7,516 bases of DNA from Bacteroidales bacterium (lineage in GTDB: Bacteria; Bacteroidota; Bacteroidia; Bacteroidales; UBA4417). The notes beneath the pieces were generated by a model, which saw nothing but the letters and a program-made list of their open reading frames with translations, was not told the DNA's origin and did no database searches. How positions within the stretch are numbered: position 1 is the stretch's first letter; each line of letters starts with the position of its first letter. Location: contig JANXXZ010000387.1 in assembly GCA_025350385.1 (NCBI GenBank), positions 1 to 7,516 of the forward strand, given 5' to 3'. Positions 5,261 to 7,516 of this stretch are shown here, in pieces. Position numbers and translations under genes: made by a program.

Positions 5261-5902
5261 AAGTTTCAAGAAACCGCTCTCACTATTGCCGAATCTTTGT
5301 TGCAAATTAAGGCAATTAAGCTGGATATTGCCAATCCGTTTACCTGGAGCTCTGGTATAAAATCCCCAATCTATTGCGATAACCGTCGTACTTTGTCCTA
5401 TCCTAAGATCCGTACATACATCCGCCAGGAATTTGTTAAGCTTATCAACGAGGAATTTGGAACGGTTAATCTCATAGCTGGAGTGGCTACAGGGGCAATA
5501 GCAGCCGGTGTGCTGGTAGCGCAGGATCTTGGGCTTCCATTTGTATATATACGCTCGGAAAAGAAAGGCCATGGCCTCGAAAACCAGATAGAGGGTGTGG
5601 TAGAAAGCGGCCAATCAGTCGTGGTAGTTGAAGATCTTGTTTCAACCGGCCGGAGCAGTCTGAATGCAGTTCAGGCGTTACGCGATGCCGGTTGTAATGT
5701 AAAAGGGATGGTGGCAATATTCACCTATGGCCTTCCCGAAGCAGAAGAAAATTTCAGACAGGCCAATTGTATTCTTCGCACGCTTACTACATATGATTAC
5801 CTTATTAACAAGGCCCTTGAACAAAATATCATCAAAGATTCCGATCTTCAGTCCCTCATTCAGTGGCGTGAAAATCCCAAAGCCTGGGGAGTTGAGAAAT
5901 GA
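5252..5902 (+). CDS. pyrE: orotate phosphoribosyltransferase
   Basis: A 216-residue cytoplasmic enzyme that joins orotate to PRPP, making orotidine 5'-phosphate in UMP synthesis. Visible signatures in order: FTWSSGIKSPIYCDNR (30-45), the orotate/PRPP N-terminal region; GVATGAIAAG (77-86); the mobile catalytic loop YIRSEKKGHGLENQIEG (99-115) with R101, K104, K105 and H107; and the PRPP motif VVVVEDLVSTGRSS (123-136), in which E127 and D128 are the acidic pair. Length is normal. The start is ATG at 5252 after an AT-rich, Shine-Dalgarno-free leader. The last codon runs into the next gene by an ATGA overlap at 5899-5902, so the pair is an operon. The leader contains a second, prematurely stopped copy of the start region and a hairpin, which may bear on control. 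No PyrR-type site was recognised. Confidence 0.96.
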   Translation: MKSKFQETALTIAESLLQIKAIKLDIANPFTWSSGIKSPIYCDNRRTLSYPKIRTYIRQEFVKLINEEFGTVNLIAGVATGAIAAGVLVAQDLGLPFVYIRSEKKGHGLENQIEGVVESGQSVVVVEDLVSTGRSSLNAVQALRDAGCNVKGMVAIFTYGLPEAEENFRQANCILRTLTTYDYLINKALEQNIIKDSDLQSLIQWRENPKAWGVEK

Positions 5903-6318
5903 GTAAAAAAATCGAGAGCGAGAATACTTTCATTAATCGGCCTGCTGAAGAGTTGTTTAATTTTTTAGGCAATTTCGGAAATTTCTCTCACCTGATGCCG
6001 GAACAGGTTGTAAACTGGCAGGCTACTACTGACGACTGTTCCTTCGAAATCAAAGGACTTGCCACTCTTGGAATGAGGATCATCGAGCGTATGCCTGTAA
6101 GCCGGATTGTGATGAAAGGTGAAGGAAAACTCCCTTTTGATTTCACTCTTTGCTGTAACCTGAATGCATTGACCGTATCCGCGACTGAAATCCGGTTAGT
6201 AATTGATGCCGACATGAGCCCTTTTATTGGAATGATGGCTACTGCACCTTTACAGAATTTTGTAAATATGCTCGTGATCAGGCTGAAAGAAGTGATGGAA
6301 AACCCATCGCAGGTCTGA
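5899..6318 (+). CDS. SRPBCC/START-like helix-grip protein
   Basis: A 139-residue soluble protein whose pattern fits the SRPBCC fold. An N-terminal strand (ESENTFINRPAEELFNFL, 6-23) leads into a helix, then several strands (CSFEIKG 47-53, LGMRIIERMPVSRIVMKGEG 57-76, PFDFTLCCNL 79-88, ATEIRLVIDADM 95-106), and a long C-terminal helix (PLQNFVNMLVIRLKEVM, 117-133). This fold forms a hydrophobic ligand pocket, but no catalytic residue or ligand can be named. Its ATG overlaps the pyrE stop (ATGA), giving translational coupling. From memory, a small protein of this type follows pyrE in many Bacteroidota, which hints at a functional link that I cannot specify. A pyrimidine-rich tract begins directly after its TGA. 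Family assignment is by fold pattern only. Confidence 0.8.
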   Translation: MSKKIESENTFINRPAEELFNFLGNFGNFSHLMPEQVVNWQATTDDCSFEIKGLATLGMRIIERMPVSRIVMKGEGKLPFDFTLCCNLNALTVSATEIRLVIDADMSPFIGMMATAPLQNFVNMLVIRLKEVMENPSQV

Positions 6319-6365
6319 TTTCTTCTTTTCTTCTTCTTCTTTCTTATAGTTTCCTCTTCTTTTCC
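6319..6365 (+). other. pyrimidine tract after the pyrE operon
   Basis: The 27 bases 6319-6345 directly after the SRPBCC stop are all C or T and include four TTC units (6328-6339). After a short break, 6350-6365 is again all C or T. No hairpin with a T run follows the operon. Unstructured, G-poor RNA of this kind could serve Rho-dependent termination, which is inference. The tract could also vary in length by slippage, but being outside coding sequence it would not switch a gene frame. Confidence 0.5.
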
Positions 6366-6423
6366 GGAATGATTTTGAGCTATCCAGGTATTGTAAGGTA
6401 TCTCTGATTATTATTCTCGTTTC

Positions 6424-6447
6424 CTGTTTGTGCGCATGATAATTTCT
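6424..6447 (+). repeat. 24-bp direct repeat, copy 1
   Basis: The first of two identical 24-base sequences beginning CTGTTTGTGCGC and ending TAATTTCT. The second begins 48 bases later, so unit and spacer are both 24 bases. It contains the TTTG (6427-6430) that could act as the -33 box for the promoter-like TATATTTG at 6453. The flanking bases differ on both sides. Confidence 0.9.
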
Positions 6448-6452
6448 TTGGC

Positions 6453-6460
6453 TATATTTG
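6453..6460 (+). promoter_or_regulatory. possible -7 box for the hdrCB operon
   Basis: TATATTTG fits TAnnTTTG exactly and lies between the two 24-bp repeats. The TTTG at 6427-6430 in repeat 1 is 22 bases upstream, a little longer than the usual spacing. Transcription would begin near 6467, giving a leader of about 95 bases that contains repeat 2 and the palindrome at 6523-6534. Confidence 0.42.
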
Positions 6461-6471
6461 CCAGCAGATAG

Positions 6472-6495
6472 CTGTTTGTGCGCATGATAATTTCT
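6472..6495 (+). repeat. 24-bp direct repeat, copy 2
   Basis: Identical to 6424-6447 over all 24 bases. If transcription starts near 6467, this copy falls at the very beginning of the transcript, where a bound repressor or RNA-binding protein could act. Only two copies exist in the window, so this is not a CRISPR array. Confidence 0.9.
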
Positions 6496-6522
6496 GACAT
6501 ACATTATATTTATTTGCCAAAA

Positions 6523-6534
6523 TAAACCGGTTTA
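6523..6534. promoter_or_regulatory. 12-bp palindrome in the hdrC leader
   Basis: TAAACCGGTTTA is a perfect 12-bp palindrome ending 27 bases before the hdrC start. Its right half CCGGTTTA also pairs, with one mismatch, with TAAACTGG at 6536-6543, so alternative foldings are possible. It may be a regulator site. Confidence 0.4.
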
Positions 6535-6561
6535 CTAAACTGGTATAAGGATTTAATTTGA

Positions 6562-7272
6562 ATGGGGGAAATATATAACCGCCTGGAAAAGGATGTCAGG
6601 TATGTGGAAAGTCTCAAAGCCTGCATCAATTGCGGCACCTGTACGGCAATATGCCCGGCAGCCGAATTTTACATATACGATCCTCGCACTGTTGCTACCA
6701 TTGTGCAATCGCAGGATGATGCACAGATCATTAATTTGCTGATAAGCGAAACCATCTGGTATTGCGGTGAATGCATGTCGTGTAAAACGCGCTGTCCACG
6801 TGGCAATGCACCCGGACTTCTCATCATTGCCTTGCGTGCCTTATCGCAGGATTTGGGTTATTTCACCGAATCGGAAAAGGGCCGACAGCAATTAGCCCTG
6901 AAACGTGCCATCGGCGGAAAAATTCTCTCACATGGCTATTGTATCAATCCTGACAGCTTTGCTCCTGAACTTCATCCTGAACAGGGACCGATATGGGATT
7001 GGGAAACAAAAAATATCCATGAGGTGATGGATAAATTAGGCGCTAATTACCAGGGTGACGGGGCGGGCGCTTTGAGGAAAATTCCGGAAGCCGACCTTGA
7101 AGAAATCCGTCGGATATTCGAAGTAACAGGCGGTATGGACCGTTTTAACAAAATTGAAGAATTTTCAAAAATAAAGGCTGACGAGATGGGGATAGCGTTT
7201 GGAGAAGGAATGGATAATGATTATTTCCGTTCGATCTATACTACCAACAATCAAACCCACACCCGCGAATGA
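6562..7272 (+). CDS. HdrC-like 4Fe-4S dicluster protein
   Basis: A 236-residue iron-sulfur protein of the heterodisulfide reductase subunit C type. Two CxxCxxCxxxCP motifs are intact: C21, C24, C27, C31 and C68, C71, C74, C78, each able to hold a [4Fe-4S] cluster. There is no membrane segment, which argues against a QmoC or HdrE fusion. After the second cluster a long region (about 95-236), including HGYCINPDSFAPELHPEQ (124-141), continues beyond what a minimal HdrC has. The expected role is to carry electrons between an HdrA-type flavoprotein and HdrB. The true acceptor is unknown, as such complexes in non-methanogens need not use CoM-S-S-CoB. The start is ATG at 6562 with only a distant AAGG (6547-6550) upstream. 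The stop overlaps the next start in an ATGA. The leader has paired repeats and a promoter-like box, which suggests regulated expression. Confidence 0.9.
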   Translation: MGEIYNRLEKDVRYVESLKACINCGTCTAICPAAEFYIYDPRTVATIVQSQDDAQIINLLISETIWYCGECMSCKTRCPRGNAPGLLIIALRALSQDLGYFTESEKGRQQLALKRAIGGKILSHGYCINPDSFAPELHPEQGPIWDWETKNIHEVMDKLGANYQGDGAGALRKIPEADLEEIRRIFEVTGGMDRFNKIEEFSKIKADEMGIAFGEGMDNDYFRSIYTTNNQTHTRE

Positions 7273-7516
7273 TTACTGAAGGGAAAAGGCTAGTCTGGAA
7301 GGATTACCAGAAAGAGATAGCTGACGACAAGTATTTTTATGCCCGGTCCTGTATCCGGCAAAATTTCTTTCCGGGCAGTGAAAAAGCTTTTACCCGTATC
7401 CTTCGCGATGAACTTGGAAAGGACCTCTGCGACAGTCAGCACCATACCTCTTGTACCGGAATAGGATACCATACCGACGTTGTTCCTCTTGAAACTACCA
7501 TGACAGTGGTAGCCCG
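7269..7516 (+). CDS. HdrB-like protein, N-terminal part (cut by right edge)
   Basis: The first 82 codons of a protein that resembles heterodisulfide reductase subunit B. The match rests on SCIRQNFFPGSEKAF (27-41), ILRDELGKDL (44-53), TSCTGIGYHTDVVP (60-73) and TTMTVVAR at the edge, in the order expected of the N-terminal CCG-type domain, and on its place directly after an HdrC-like gene with an ATGA overlap (7269-7272). HdrB binds unusual noncubane [4Fe-4S] clusters through cysteine-rich CCG motifs and is where the disulfide-type substrate is reduced in methanogens. In this domain the cysteines are C28, C54 and C62, and the usual adjacent pair is a single cysteine (SCT). The gene and probably an hdrA continue to the right. 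Confidence 0.82.
   Translation, partial: MITEGKRLVWKDYQKEIADDKYFYARSCIRQNFFPGSEKAFTRILRDELGKDLCDSQHHTSCTGIGYHTDVVPLETTMTVVA

Noticed and set aside
5228..5717. Minus-strand open frames of 128 and 76 codons opposite pyrE
   Set aside because: pyrE has all its catalytic motifs on the plus strand. The antisense products are cysteine- and proline-rich without family signs.
6424..6495. CRISPR-like repeat-spacer-repeat pattern
   Set aside because: Only two repeats and one spacer, no further copies, no cas genes, and the spacer contains a promoter-like box. Regulatory repeats or a local duplication explain it better.
6250..6504. Minus-strand 84-codon frame with repeated YHAHKQ words
   Set aside because: The repeated words are the reverse translation of the 24-bp DNA repeats, and its Lys/Glu stretch comes from the pyrimidine tract, so the peptide pattern is a by-product.
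7290..7472. Minus-strand 60-codon frame opposite the HdrB-like gene
   Set aside because: It is a shadow of a coding frame supported by conserved HdrB residues and the ATGA junction.

Overview
The window looks like ordinary chromosome from a member of the Bacteroidota, most likely Bacteroidales or a close relative. Four signs point there. A DUF3822 gene sits directly in front of rsmD. Several gene starts have upstream boxes of the Bacteroidota promoter type (TAnnTTTG, in some cases with a TTTG about 18 bases further up). Shine-Dalgarno sequences are almost absent. A lineage-typical group of NUDIX, pyrE and SRPBCC genes is present. I see no tRNA, rRNA, CRISPR array, transposase, phage or defence gene.

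Layout. (1) 1-499: the C-terminal end of an MgtC/SapB-type membrane protein with a DUF4010 domain, cut by the left edge. (2) 500-807: a convergent gap with two GC-rich hairpins and a good intrinsic terminator for the next gene. (3) 808-1779, minus strand: an exported TPR protein with its own recognisable promoter. (4) 1780-2303: a 524-base divergent regulatory gap with two related palindromes. (5) 2304-3694: DUF3822 and rsmD, overlapping by 10 bases and both apparently starting with TTG. (6) 3707-4162, minus: coaD, tail to tail with rsmD. (7) 4409-5050, minus: a NUDIX hydrolase. (8) 5051-5251: a divergent leader holding a duplicated segment and a perfect 9-bp hairpin. (9) 5252-6318: pyrE and an SRPBCC-fold gene joined by an ATGA overlap. 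(10) 6319-6561: a pyrimidine tract, two perfect 24-bp direct repeats around a promoter-like box, and a 12-bp palindrome. (11) 6562-7516: an HdrC-like iron-sulfur protein and the beginning of an HdrB-like protein, also joined by ATGA.

Most genes are housekeeping: 16S rRNA methylation (RsmD), coenzyme A synthesis (CoaD), pyrimidine nucleotide synthesis (PyrE) and possible nucleotide clean-up (NUDIX). The hdrCB pair begins what is probably a heterodisulfide-reductase-like electron-transfer operon that continues past the right edge. I did not find a clearly new biological system. The points most worth a second look are non-coding: the duplicated pyrE start region with a two-codon open frame and hairpin, the paired 24-bp repeats before hdrC, the related palindromes between the TPR and DUF3822 genes, the tandem TTG starts, and the cysteine pattern of the HdrB fragment.
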